64,000 nt of DNA from QHXW01 sp963847515 (GCA_963847515.1 CAWKAA010000005.1:1054001-1118000); one strand, 5' to 3'; counted from the stretch's first letter, positions 27,708-37,590 are shown. Numbers and translations are program-made. The notes: generated by a model not told the origin, from the letters alone.

Positions 27708-27738
27708 AAGATTTCAAAGTAGCCACTAACGCCTAATC
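27708..27738. repeat. Inverted repeat, right arm
   Basis: The reverse complement reads GATTAGGC, GTTAGT, GGCTACTTTGAAATCTT, matching 27025-27062 except for a 7-bp gap. It covers the stop codon of the minus-strand ADOP gene ending at 27733. The two arms bracket about 645 bp that carry the broken nuclease-like gene. Confidence 0.75.
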
Positions 27739-30288
27739 ATGTCGAAGTGCCACAACGGTATCAATGCCGGCTGCCCGGCCGGCAGGAAGCCAGGTCGCCA
27801 AGAGAGCCACCGCGGTTAAGACGACGGGTACGCTTATGAACGTCAGGGGATCCCAGGCTCTGACACCGAAAAGGAAGCTTGCGATCAGGCGAGTGAGGCC
27901 GAGGGCGGCGAGGATACCGATGGCAATTCCACTCAACGCCAGTCGCATGCCCTGCCACACGATCATATTCCGTACCTGACTCGATTCAGCTCCCACCGCT
28001 AAACGGATTCCTATTTCACGCGTGCGTTGGCGGACGTTGTAGGAAATTACTCCGTAGATGCCGATCACCGCGAGCAAAAGCGCCGAACATGCAAAGATCG
28101 TCAGGAGGGACATATTGAAATTTGCGCTGGAGGTAGAATCAACCACTATTTCATCCATGGATCGGACGCGAGCAACGGGCAGACCGCCGCTCGTTTGCTG
28201 CAACTCCTTCTCGATCGCAGACCTCAGCGGATGGGGCGCGACCCGAGTGCGGATGATCCACGCCAAAGTCGTGACGCGGCCAGCAATTGCAGTGATTCCA
28301 TCGGTCACTTGTGCTGTCGGAACGTAAACTAGGGGGCCAGGTTTGTTACTGAGTCCGAAATCGTAAACATCGCCGGCGATTCCGACGATTTGGCGCGCTG
28401 GCTCTTCGAACTCGGGGCCATATCCCTTGCCCAAGATGATGCGGTTTTCCAGTGGATCGCCCTTCGGCCAGAATTGGCGAGCCATTGCCTGGCTAATGAT
28501 TGCCACCGGTTCACTATTCGCGTCATCGCGAACGCTCAAAAAACGCCCCCGCACAAGCGGAATTTTGAAGATTTCAAAATAGCCAGGCGAAACGCTGATC
28601 CAGCCACGACCGTCATAGCGACGATCGCTGTTCGCCCGGCCGACGATGTTAAAGGGAATACCAAAAGCACCTTCTAGGGGAAGGTTGTAGCTGGCGCCGG
28701 CGCGTGCAACCCCAGGGAGGGCTTCCACACTCTGGACAGCATCGTGCACGAGCTGATTCACCTGGGATGTTTTTTGGAAACGTGAACCGGCGAGCGACAT
28801 CCGCAGGGTCAGTACGTTGTGCGCGTCAAAGCCCGGATTAACGGATCTCAATGCTAGGAACGTGCGGATCAGCAAGGTCGCACCGATCAACAGGACCAAC
28901 GCGAGGGCCATTTCGCTTATGACGAGGAGCGACCTGATCTTGTTCTGACGAAGGCCAGTACCGAAACGCCCACCCCCCTCTTTGAGAGCGGTGCTGAGAT
29001 CACTTCGAGACATATCAAGTGCGGGGGCTAGGCCGAACAGAACGCCAGTCAAAAGCGAAATGGACACAGTGAACAGGGCAAGGCGCCAGTCCATTGCAAT
29101 CGCTGAGCCATGTTCCCCGATCCGAGGAATATTGCCCGGGTACATAGTGAGAAGTACTCGAACACCAACCAGCCCCAGGCCGAGCCCAAGGGCGCCGCCT
29201 ATCACCGACAGCACGATGCTTTCCGTGAGTAATTGACGAATGAGACGCCAACGGCTCGCTCCGAAGGCTGCACGGATGGCGATCTCCAGTTTCCGGCCGG
29301 TTGCACGGACCAGTAAAAGGTTGGCGACGTTGGCGCACGCGATGAGCAGGACGAAGCTGACAGCGCCGGCAAGGACCGAAAGAGACGAACGGAACTCGCT
29401 GGGGACGACATCGAACTCCTGAGCCATGAAGCTAGCCCGCGGGCCCGCGATGTTGGGAAACCGGCGGCGAAATTCAGCGGCGCCACGCTGAAGTTGCTGG
29501 TTCGCGCTGGCCAGCGTCATACCGGGCTTCAGTCGTCCAGCCACTGTGAAGTATTGAGCATGATCGCTGCTATTGGGATCAATCTGAAACGGGAGCCAAA
29601 GGTCAGGCGGAATATCAAGTTCGGTGTTGAAACCAGGACCGAGAACGCCGACCACCACATATGGTACGCCGCTCAAGAAAATGCGCTTACCGGGCATTTG
29701 AGGGTCGCCGCCAAACCTGCGCTGCCATAGACCGTAACTCAGAACGACGACATGGTCGCCATTGGGCGCATCTTCATCCGCCGTGAAGGTTCGCCCCAGC
29801 ATGATCGGCGCGCCAAAAAGACGAAAATAATCCGCCGACGCATGAATACCGTGGATTTGCTCGGGATACGCGCCTCCGGTCAAGTTGAGGGCGGGGCCAC
29901 GGTACTCATAGGCGGAAACGTCCTGGAAAGCCTGCGTTTGCTGGCGCCACACATTGAACTTGGTAGCGGAGGCTCCGTAACTTGGCCCGTCCGGCGTGTT
30001 GACGAAGAAGTATACGATGCGCTGAGGGTCTGGGTAGGTAAACGGCTTCAGCAGCACGGTGTTAATAACCGAAAAGATCGCCGTGATTGCGCCGATGCCA
30101 AGCGTCAGGACAGCAACTGCCGCAAAGGCGAATCCTGGGTTCCTACGGAGCGATCGGAACGCGAATCTTAGGTCCACATCCGCGAGCTTAGCAAGCCTAT
30201 TGCGACGGTGCAGCAGCACATTTTCCACGGCATCCGCATGGCTGTCCGGCGCTCTGCGCACCGGGCGATGCTGCGCATCGCGCGACAT
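27733..30288 (-). CDS. ADOP-type permease lacking the usual N-terminal domain
   Basis: About 850 residues with the same plan as the neighbouring permease: ADVDLRFAFRSLRRNPGFAF before helix 1 (TLGIGAITAIFSVIN), a MacB-like periplasmic domain (KFNVWRQQTQAFQDVSAYE; ADYFRLFGAPIMLGRTF), FtsX helices (VLLIACANVANLLLVRATGRKLEIAIRAAFGAS), a second periplasmic domain (VSPGYFEIFKIPLVRGRFL) and a final FtsX block ending AAGIDTVVALRHD. The cytosolic 60-80 residue N-terminal domain of the other copies is absent; the first 60 residues here are Arg-rich and unlike it. The start is uncertain: ATG 30288 is chosen, ATG 30366 or a longer frame would overlap the divergent GntR gene. Probably controlled by that GntR regulator. 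Frame intact. Confidence 0.85.
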   Translation of the reverse strand: MSRDAQHRPVRRAPDSHADAVENVLLHRRNRLAKLADVDLRFAFRSLRRNPGFAFAAVAVLTLGIGAITAIFSVINTVLLKPFTYPDPQRIVYFFVNTPDGPSYGASATKFNVWRQQTQAFQDVSAYEYRGPALNLTGGAYPEQIHGIHASADYFRLFGAPIMLGRTFTADEDAPNGDHVVVLSYGLWQRRFGGDPQMPGKRIFLSGVPYVVVGVLGPGFNTELDIPPDLWLPFQIDPNSSDHAQYFTVAGRLKPGMTLASANQQLQRGAAEFRRRFPNIAGPRASFMAQEFDVVPSEFRSSLSVLAGAVSFVLLIACANVANLLLVRATGRKLEIAIRAAFGASRWRLIRQLLTESIVLSVIGGALGLGLGLVGVRVLLTMYPGNIPRIGEHGSAIAMDWRLALFTVSISLLTGVLFGLAPALDMSRSDLSTALKEGGGRFGTGLRQNKIRSLLVISEMALALVLLIGATLLIRTFLALRSVNPGFDAHNVLTLRMSLAGSRFQKTSQVNQLVHDAVQSVEALPGVARAGASYNLPLEGAFGIPFNIVGRANSDRRYDGRGWISVSPGYFEIFKIPLVRGRFLSVRDDANSEPVAIISQAMARQFWPKGDPLENRIILGKGYGPEFEEPARQIVGIAGDVYDFGLSNKPGPLVYVPTAQVTDGITAIAGRVTTLAWIIRTRVAPHPLRSAIEKELQQTSGGLPVARVRSMDEIVVDSTSSANFNMSLLTIFACSALLLAVIGIYGVISYNVRQRTREIGIRLAVGAESSQVRNMIVWQGMRLALSGIAIGILAALGLTRLIASFLFGVRAWDPLTFISVPVVLTAVALLATWLPAGRAAGIDTVVALRHD

Positions 30289-30387
30289 CCGGAACGGACC
30301 CGAAAGCGTGGCGGGGACACGGAGAGGGGGCGACGCGGCGATTTCGTCGGGTACAATCGGCAACATGCTGGAGGCCGTCCGCCGCAG

Positions 30388-30747
30388 ATGATCCGACTCT
30401 GGCTCTCGCGAAGCAAATCCATCTCGGTCCGCGAACAACTGGGCGCGCAGTTGCTCTTTGGAATCTTGAGCCGGCGGATCGTGCCGGGCGAGAAGTTACC
30501 GAGCGTTCGCGAACTCGCGCGGCGACTCAAAGTCCACCCGAATACCGTGAGCGCCGCTTATCGTGATCTCGCCGCCCGTGGCTGGGTCAGCCAACGCCGC
30601 GGCAGCGGAGTATTTGTGCGCGATCTGAAAATGCCCGAGCCTGAGGGCGGCATTGAAGCTTTCGTCCGCGCCTGGATCGAAGAAGGGCTCGCGCGCGGGT
30701 TCGCGGTCGAAGCCCTCGAAGCGGCGGTGACGAAAGTGGGCGGATAA
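30388..30747 (+). CDS. GntR-family regulator (N-terminal DNA-binding part)
   Basis: A 119-residue protein opening with a classical GntR winged helix: VREQLGAQLLFGILSRRIVPGEKLPSVRELARRLKVHPNTVSAAYRDLAARGWVSQRRGSGVFV. It resembles the YtrA/YhcF type, where a short effector domain follows. At 30745 a TAA ends the frame after KVGG, but the same frame stays open beyond with LRTQTPRRLLVVHPD and continues as the next entry, so the real regulator may be about 300 residues. It is divergent from the ADOP gene whose start lies about 100 bp away, and likely represses it. YtrA-type GntR proteins often control ABC permeases, which suits this setting. Confidence 0.78.
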   Translation: MIRLWLSRSKSISVREQLGAQLLFGILSRRIVPGEKLPSVRELARRLKVHPNTVSAAYRDLAARGWVSQRRGSGVFVRDLKMPEPEGGIEAFVRAWIEEGLARGFAVEALEAAVTKVGG

Positions 30748-30774
30748 CTGCGAACGCAAACGCCGCGGAGGCTG

Positions 30775-31293
30775 TTGGTCGTCCATCCCGACCGCGAGCT
30801 TGCTCAAATCCTAGCCAGCGAAATTGAGGAGGCGGTCGCGTGCCCGGTTTCCTCGGCCGGTTTTGACGACACGCCGAAAGGACTGCCTTCCGACACCTGC
30901 GTGCTCGTGACCACGGCATGCGAATCCCAAGCCGTGAATGAACTGCGGCCGGCGCACTATCGCGTGATACGGCTGAAGTCCGTGGAAGACGAGATCGCCG
31001 ATCAGCAAGCGCCCCCATCGGGCTTGCTAATCGCCGTGGTTTCACGCTCGGCGTCAATTCTCGAATGGTCCTCGAAGCTGCTCTCGGCGCTGGGACTTCC
31101 GGGCATGGACGTCCTGCAGCGGAACCCCAGTAAGCCGGATTGGCGAGAGGGCCTCGCAGCGTGCGACATCGTCGCAGCGGACATTCGGACCGCACTGGAG
31201 CTTCCTAAAAAGATCAAACCTACCGTTTTCCGAATCGTTGCGGACGACTTTTTGGCCGAAGCCCGTGCGCTTGTGACACCTCAAAAACTGTAA
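30775..31293 (+). CDS. Probable C-terminal (effector) half of the split GntR regulator
   Basis: A 172-residue frame starting with TTG (or reaching back in frame to the TAA at 30745). It reads LVVHPDRELAQILASEIEEAVACPV, then VLVTTACESQAVNELRPAHYRVIRLKSVEDEI, then LLIAVVSRSASILEWSSKLLSALGL and CDIVAADIRTALELPKKIKPTVFRIVADDF. The alternating beta/alpha pattern looks like a receiver- or periplasmic-ligand-like domain; the same arrangement behind a GntR headpiece is what I expect for acidobacterial GntR proteins that regulate ADOP genes. It is exactly in frame with the GntR gene (both frame 1), and only one stop codon and no ribosome binding site separates them. It could be a separate protein, but the weak start argues against it. 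Confidence 0.5.
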   Translation: MVVHPDRELAQILASEIEEAVACPVSSAGFDDTPKGLPSDTCVLVTTACESQAVNELRPAHYRVIRLKSVEDEIADQQAPPSGLLIAVVSRSASILEWSSKLLSALGLPGMDVLQRNPSKPDWREGLAACDIVAADIRTALELPKKIKPTVFRIVADDFLAEARALVTPQKL

Positions 31294-31349
31294 CACCACG
31301 CGATTTCCGGGAGCCGCCGGTGTCCCACACTGCTGCCATGGAGGTTCAA

Positions 31350-31852
31350 ATGGCAAGCACCTTGGTAACTCGAGCAGTTACGTTGACGGTTTTGATGGCG
31401 GCCGGATTGGGCTTCGTCCAAGGAGCGGAGAGGATTCGCTGGGAGGATCTGCAGCAGCGCGTGTACGGCTTGGGTGAGTGTCGCAGCGTCAACGTGTTCA
31501 CGCGCGATGGGCACAAACACCACTCGCGGGGGTTGACCATGACGGCCGATCACTTGAGTTTATTAGGCCGCCACAACATTGAGGAGGTTGCGCGGCAAGA
31601 CATACTACGAGTTGAGATCCGGCAAAGAAAGCGCCATTACCAGCATGTTGGCGAGAATGCTTCGTTATCGTTCTGGCTTCCGGTGGTGTCGCTCACGGAG
31701 CTTCTATCCAGCTGCGACGGCGGCATTTGTATCTGGGGCTGTTGGTGACACCGCCGGTCTGGGCTTATACCGCTGCCAGCGCACCGTTCTTTCTAGCTGC
31801 CGACTGTGTCGCGTTCCTGCTTCCGTCCAAAGTATTCGACATCGTACAGTGA
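31350..31852 (+). CDS. Small exported/membrane protein, one frameshift
   Basis: ATG 31350 has GGAGG upstream. The N terminus is a signal peptide (MASTLVTRAVTLTVLMAAGLGFVQG), followed by RIRWEDLQQRVYGLGECRSVNVFTRDGHKHHSRGLTMTADHLSLLG, a beta-rich LSm-like layout that I have seen only in hypothetical acidobacterial proteins. After RHYQHVGENAS the frame breaks near 31655; in the +2 frame it continues with hydrophobic sequence (LYLGLLVTPPVWAYTAASAP) and ends VFDIVQ at 31852. If repaired, the protein has about 168 residues with a C-terminal membrane helix. Function unknown. It is convergent with an ADOP gene, 6 bp apart. Confidence 0.45.
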
Positions 31853-31858
31853 TTATCG

Positions 31859-34546
31859 TTACTCGTCTCGCAGCGCCGTCATGGGATCGAGTCCTGCGGC
31901 GCGGCGCGCGGGCAAGTAGCTTGCAGCCAGCGTTACCGCGGCCAGCAGCACAATCGCCATCCCAAACGTGACTGGATCGTACGGTTGTAATCCGAACAGC
32001 ATGGAGCGCGCAGCAGCCGCGGCCGCGAGCGCCAGCACGGCTCCTGCAGCTACGCCGCAAACAAGCAGCAAGCCGCCCTCGCGCAGGATCATCTTCACGA
32101 CGTCGCGCCTGTCCGCGCCGAGGGCCATGCGGATGCCGATCTCGTTGGTCCGGCGCGCGACCATGTACGAGATCACGCCGTACAAACCAGTGGCGGCGAG
32201 CAGAGCCGCGAGAACGCCGAAGAAGCCGGAGAGCATGGCCATCAACCGTTCGCGAAGCAAGCCCTCGCGAATGCGGGTCTTGAAAAAGCTGAAGAAATAC
32301 GCAATCTCGGGGTTGACCTCGGCCAGCGTGCGCTTGACTGACGCAACCAGACCGGCGGGCGGCGCCGACGAACGAATCAAAATGTGCTGTCCCGGCTCCG
32401 GGCTCCCCTGCTGTGTCATGGGAAGGAAAATCGTCGGGGTAAAGTTTTCGCGCAGGTCCCGGTACTTTGCGTTTTTCACCAGACCCACGATTTCAAAAAC
32501 CATTTCCGGCTCGGAGGGCGTGGCTTCTCTGCGGAACCGCTTCGAGATGGCGTTGGCGCGAATCCCCAGGCGCCGGGCGAAGGCTTCATTCACGATGGCC
32601 ACCTTGGGGGACGTGCGAGTGTCATGGGCATCGAAGTCCCGGCCCGCCAGGAACGGAGTTGCCAGCGTTTTGAAATACCCCGCGCTGATCCAGTTAAAGT
32701 ACGGGTTGATTTTCTCTTCGCTGCCATCCAGCCAAACGTGATTGTCGCCGACACTGCCGCTCAAGGGGACGAACTTGACGTCCGCAACGGCATCCACTCC
32801 CGGTATGGCGCCGATTCGGTCGAGCACCGATTGCTTGAATTCATCCCAGCGCTCCACGGGGAGCCGCAGCGCCGTGATATCCGTGTCCGCGATCAGGATT
32901 CCTTCCTGCTGAAACCCAGCGTCCAGTCTCATCAAATGCTGCAGGCTGCGTGAGAACAGGAGCGCGCTCACCAGCAGGACCAGCGACAGCGCGATTTGCG
33001 AAACAACCAGCACGCGCCGCAGGCCGAATCGCTCGCGGCTCGCCGTGATCCCGCGGCCGCCGGACTTTACCATTGTGCCCGGGGCGGCGCCGGTGGCGCG
33101 AAGCGCCGGCGCCAGTCCGAACAATATGCAAGTCAAAGCCGCTACCCCTGCGGTGAACCCGAGAACGCGCCAATCCAGAGCGAGATCCAGGAACCAGCGA
33201 TTGCCTTCCGTGCTGATGAGAGAGACGAGAGTCTGGCTCAACGATCCGGCAAGCAGAGTGCCGAAAGCAGCGCCCAGCGTGGCAATTAACAGACTTTCGG
33301 CCAGTAACTGGCGGATCAGCCGGCCGCGCGAAGCTCCTAGAGCCAGGCGCAGCGCAATCTCTCGTTCTCGCGCGCTGGCACGAGCCAGCATCAAGTTGGC
33401 TAGATTGGCGCAAGCGATCAGTAGCACCAGGCCCGCGATCGCCAGCAGCATCTTGAGTGGGTCGGAATAGTAATTCCGCAACAGAGAAACACCCGTGCCG
33501 GCGGGCGCTGCCGTCAGCCGGTACGAAAGATACTCCTTAACATTCGTGCGCGGGTAATTCGGAGGCAGCGTGGCCTGGAAGATGCCCGGCGAGATTGCGC
33601 TCAAGTGAGCGCTGGCTCGATTCAGCGCCCAGCCTGGTTTGAGACGCCCCATCACCGTGAGCCACCAGATGGTGCCATCGTCCAGATAACTGTAATCCGC
33701 GAGCGCGGCCTGCGAACACAGCGGGAGCGCCACATCAAACGAGCGGCCAACCTCGAGGCCGGCGAATCTCTGTGGAGTGACGCCAATGAGGTCCACCGGA
33801 TGATGTTCGAGTGTGATCTTCCTGCCCAGCACGGACGCGCTTCCGCCGAACTCACGCTGCCAAAACGGATAACTGATGACCGCGCCCGGCAGCCCGCACC
33901 CGCGGCGATCCTCTTCCGCAGAGAACACACGGCCCAAGAAAGGCTTCACGCCCAAGACCTGGAAGAAGTCTCCACTTACCCAAATTCCGTGTGCCACCCG
34001 CACCTCTCCGCGCGGCGCCAGGTTGAACTCGTCGTCCGACCACGCAAAGGTGCCCGAAAACGCCTCCTGATGCTGGCGGATTTGCTCCCACAACGAATAG
34101 GTGGCAACCGCATAGGCGCTGTTCGTGCTTCCTCTGAGTTCGGTCACGTTCGAGATTCGAACCTCGGCGAGTTCTTGCGGATTCTCCACCGGAAGAGTGC
34201 GGAGGAGAACAGCATTGAGCAGTTGGAAAATCGCCGTGTTGGCGCCGATGCCCAAAGCCAGTGACAGGATGGCCACGATCGCGAACCCAGGATTGAGACG
34301 CAAGAGCCGCGCACCATAACGCAGATCCTTCCAAAGCGTTTCCAGGAATCCGATGCTGTTCATGTGATAGATCTCCTCGCGGATCAGCGTGGGGTTCCCC
34401 AGCTTCCTGCGCGCTGCATAGCGGGCCTCTTCGGCTGGCATACCGCGGGCGATATTCTCATCGGTTTCGACGTCGAGATATGCCTGGAGTTCGCGAGAGC
34501 GCTCTTGGTCCCAGTAGGCGCGGCGGAAATAACGGAGCCAGCTCAT
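31859..34546 (-). CDS. ADOP-type permease (tandem copy 1)
   Basis: An 895-residue permease: N-terminal helical cytosolic domain (WDQERSRELQAYLDVETDENIARGMPAEEARYAARRKLGNP), helix 1 (LSLALGIGANTAIFQLLN), MacB-like periplasmic domain (GIWVSGDFFQVLGVKPFLGRVF), FtsX helices (VLLIACANLANLMLARASAREREIALRLALGAS), a second periplasmic domain and final FtsX block ending RRAAGLDPMTALRDE. Its ATG at 34546 overlaps the stop region of the next ADOP gene (34543), so the two are translationally coupled behind a PadR gene. The first 130 residues are nearly identical to that neighbour, the rest is clearly more diverged. No ATPase gene lies within the operon. Frame intact. Confidence 0.9.
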   Translation of the reverse strand: MSWLRYFRRAYWDQERSRELQAYLDVETDENIARGMPAEEARYAARRKLGNPTLIREEIYHMNSIGFLETLWKDLRYGARLLRLNPGFAIVAILSLALGIGANTAIFQLLNAVLLRTLPVENPQELAEVRISNVTELRGSTNSAYAVATYSLWEQIRQHQEAFSGTFAWSDDEFNLAPRGEVRVAHGIWVSGDFFQVLGVKPFLGRVFSAEEDRRGCGLPGAVISYPFWQREFGGSASVLGRKITLEHHPVDLIGVTPQRFAGLEVGRSFDVALPLCSQAALADYSYLDDGTIWWLTVMGRLKPGWALNRASAHLSAISPGIFQATLPPNYPRTNVKEYLSYRLTAAPAGTGVSLLRNYYSDPLKMLLAIAGLVLLIACANLANLMLARASAREREIALRLALGASRGRLIRQLLAESLLIATLGAAFGTLLAGSLSQTLVSLISTEGNRWFLDLALDWRVLGFTAGVAALTCILFGLAPALRATGAAPGTMVKSGGRGITASRERFGLRRVLVVSQIALSLVLLVSALLFSRSLQHLMRLDAGFQQEGILIADTDITALRLPVERWDEFKQSVLDRIGAIPGVDAVADVKFVPLSGSVGDNHVWLDGSEEKINPYFNWISAGYFKTLATPFLAGRDFDAHDTRTSPKVAIVNEAFARRLGIRANAISKRFRREATPSEPEMVFEIVGLVKNAKYRDLRENFTPTIFLPMTQQGSPEPGQHILIRSSAPPAGLVASVKRTLAEVNPEIAYFFSFFKTRIREGLLRERLMAMLSGFFGVLAALLAATGLYGVISYMVARRTNEIGIRMALGADRRDVVKMILREGGLLLVCGVAAGAVLALAAAAAARSMLFGLQPYDPVTFGMAIVLLAAVTLAASYLPARRAAGLDPMTALRDE

Positions 34547-37219
34547 TCGTCCCTCAGCGCAACCATCGGGTCCAGGTTTGCCGCGCGCCGCGCGGGCATG
34601 TAGCTCGCGGCCGCAGCCACAGCCGCTAACAGGCCGATCGCCATAGCGAAGCTGACCGGGTCGCGCGGTTGCAATCCATACAGCAGAGAGCCGGCCATAG
34701 TAACGGCAGCCATCGCCACCAGCGTTCCGGCGCCCAGACCAATCAGCAGCAGGATTCCGGCCTCGCGCAGGACGAGCGCCAGTACTTCACGCCGGGCGGC
34801 GCCGAGTGCCATGCGGATGCCGATCTCGTTTCCGCGGCGTGCGACCATGTACGACATCACGCCATAGAGACCGATCGTTGCAAGCAGCGCCGCCAGAAAA
34901 CCGAAGAAACCGGAGAGCGTGGCCATCAAACGCTCGCGTCTGACCGAATCGCGGATCTGCGTCTTCAAGACATGAAAGTCGATGATGATGGCCGGGCTGA
35001 CATCAGCAATGGTGCGCTTCACCGCAGCAGTGACGCTTTCAATCGGCATTTGTGAGCGAATCACGATCATGAGCATTGGAATCGGGCTCCGGATCCTGAG
35101 ACTCAGGAAGAAAAATAATAGGCTGGAACGGGTCGCGAAGGCTGTTGTACTTCGTATCTGCAACAACTCCGACAATCTCGTAAGCCGGATTCGGTTGGCC
35201 GGGATCGACGCGGATGCGAAATGTCTTGCCTATCGGATTCGCTCCAGCAAGAACATCGTGGATGAACTGCCGGTTGACGATTGCGACTTTCGGTGAAGTG
35301 GTTGTATCGCGCGGATCAAAGTCACGGCCTGTGAGTAGCGGCGTGCTCAGAGTCTTGAAGTACCCCGCTGTAATCTGGTTGAACTGAGAAGAGTGTTCCT
35401 TTGTGTCACCGGTCATGAAAACCTGGTTATTCGCGCCGTTCCCACTTATCGGAGTGAAGATCGCATTGGCGGCGGAGTCCACACCGGGAATAGTCTTGAC
35501 GCGGTCTATCAACTCCTGCTTGAAGGCTCGCCGACGAGCGGCGGGAGTGTTAAGTCGTTCCACGTTAAGATTTGTGATCAAGATGCCGTCTTGCTGGAAA
35601 CCCACATCCTGCACCCACAGATTTCGCAGGCTGCGCGCAAATAATAGAGCGCCCACCAGCAGCACAAGCGAAAGAGCAACCTGGGTAACGACGAGCAGCC
35701 GGCGCAACCCGAACCGCTGGTGGCCTGTTGTCACGCCGCGATGGCTTGCTTTCAGCGCGTCAATGGGCGCCGCTCGTGTGGCCCGCAGGGCTGGAGTAAG
35801 GCTGAAGAGAGCGCAGGTTAGGATAGCCAGACCCGCTGTGAAGCCCAGGACACGCCAATCCGGTGCAAGGTCGAAGAACAACGGATCGCCTTCCGTGCTT
35901 AGCAGCACGACAAGAAACCGGCTCAGAAACTGGGCCAGGAATGCGCCCATCGAGGCCCCCGCGGTTGCGAGCAGCAGACTTTCCGCTAGCAATTGCCGGA
36001 TCACACGGCTGCGCGAGGCTCCCAACGCCAGCCGCACGGCGATCTCCCGTTGCCGCGCGCTGGCACGAGCCAACATCAAGCTGGCCAGATTGGCACATGC
36101 GATCAGCAAGACAAGCCCTGCAAGGGCGAGCAGCATCCAAAGTGAGCTTTCATAAGCAACGCGCACGGAGAAATTGCCGGCGCCAACCGGGAACGCACTG
36201 AATTTGTATGCCAGATATTTCTTGGCCTCGTCCGCGTGGTAGCTCTGAGGAATTGTCGCCTCGGCTAACCTAGGAGAGATTGCGCGCAAGTGGGCTGCAG
36301 CTCGCGAAAGCGGCCAGCCAGGTCTGAGGCGGCCCATCACGACGAGCCACCAATTATCCCGAGCGTCAAGTCTTGCCTGATCGTCGGCGCAGATCGGCAC
36401 GGCCACGTCAAAATTGCGGCCGGCTTCGACGCCGAAGAAGCCGGCAGGCGTGACGCCGATGACGTCGAACAAATGTCCGTTGAGCGAAATCTTTTTCCCG
36501 ACTGCGGAAGCCGCGCCGCCGAACTCTCGCTGCCAAAAGGAATGACTAAGCACCGCTCCAGGAGACCCGCACCCCCGGTGGTCGTCGGCAGGGGCTAAGA
36601 GCCGGCCCAGCATCGGCGCGATGTGCAGCACATGGAAGAATTCTCCGCTTACCCAAAGACCGTGCGCATATCGCGCTTCACCGCCGGGGGCGAAGTTGAA
36701 GGTAGCGTCGCTCCAGGCAAACATTCCCGAGAACGCTTCATGATGGGTACGGATTTGTTCCCATAGCGGATTGGTCATGTAAGGCTGCCTGCTGCTGAAG
36801 CCGCCCGTTGCCCAAGTCCAGTCCGCGATCCGCACTTCAGCCAGTTCCTGAGGATTCTGGACCGGTAGTGCGCGGAGGCGGACAGCATCCAACAACTGGA
36901 AAATCGCCGTATTTGCGCCGATGCCCAGCGCCAGCGACAGGATGGCCACGATCGCGAACCCGGGATTGAGACGCAAGAGCCGCGCACCATAACGCAGATC
37001 CTTCCAAAGCGTTTCCAAAAGGCCGAGGCTGTTCATGTGATAGATCTCCTCGCGGATTTGAGTGGGGTTTCCCAACTTCCTGCGCGCGGCGTACCGGGCC
37101 TCTTCGGGCGGCATGCCGCGGGCGATGTTCTCATCGGTTTCGACGTCGAGATATGCCTGGAGTTCGCGAGAGCGCTCTTGGTCCCAGTAGCCGCGGCGGA
37201 AATAACGGAGCCAACTCAT
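34543..37219 (-). CDS. ADOP-type permease (tandem copy 2), one frameshift
   Basis: The same architecture as its downstream neighbour, about 890 residues when one indel near 35085 is repaired. The first part (to FLPESQDPEPDSN) ends early in a false reading, and the expected continuation PIPMLMIVIRSQMPIESVTAAVKRTIADVSPAI...RRAANLDPMVALRDE is in the next frame to 34543. The N-terminal cytosolic domain and helix 1 almost match the 31859-34546 copy, including at DNA level. The gene starts 4 bp after the PadR stop at 37224. Indel or true frameshift cannot be decided without reads. With copy 1 and PadR it forms a three-gene operon. Confidence 0.85.
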
Positions 37220-37223
37220 GACG

Positions 37224-37577
37224 TCACTCCGTGGCGGGCCGCAGCACGCGGTTGATGGCGTGAACCAGTTGATCCCAGCGGCTGGTTTGTTCGGCTAATT
37301 GTCTGCGTCCGGCGGGAGTCAGCCGGTAATAGCGAGCCTTGCGATTGTTTTCTGACGTGCCCCAGAAGGACGAGATCCAGGAGCGATCCTCCAGGCGATG
37401 CAGCGCCGGATAGAGCGAGCCGTGCTCGACCTGTAGAATTTCGTCCGAGCGATGCTCGATGACGTGAGCGATCGTGTGTCCGTGCGCGGGGCCAAGAGCC
37501 AGCGTCTGCAAGATCAGCAGGTCGAGCGTACCCTGAATCAAGTCGCCTTGTAGCGGAGGAGCGCCTCGTTTGGGCAT
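37224..37577 (-). CDS. PadR-family transcriptional regulator
   Basis: About 117 residues. The start MPKRGAPPLQGDLIQGTLDLLILQTLALGPAHGHTIAHVIEHRSDEILQVEHGSLYPALHRLEDRSW is a typical PadR winged helix; NNRKARYYRLTPAGRRQLAEQTSRW is the wing and dimerisation helix. I choose ATG 37577 in place of a longer frame from 37604, because homology begins there and the longer start would overlap the palindrome upstream. It is the first gene of the PadR-ADOP-ADOP operon. A perfect palindrome 14 bp upstream of the start is an obvious autoregulatory operator. Confidence 0.92.
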   Translation of the reverse strand: MPKRGAPPLQGDLIQGTLDLLILQTLALGPAHGHTIAHVIEHRSDEILQVEHGSLYPALHRLEDRSWISSFWGTSENNRKARYYRLTPAGRRQLAEQTSRWDQLVHAINRVLRPATE

Positions 37578-37590
37578 AAATGCGATTGTA

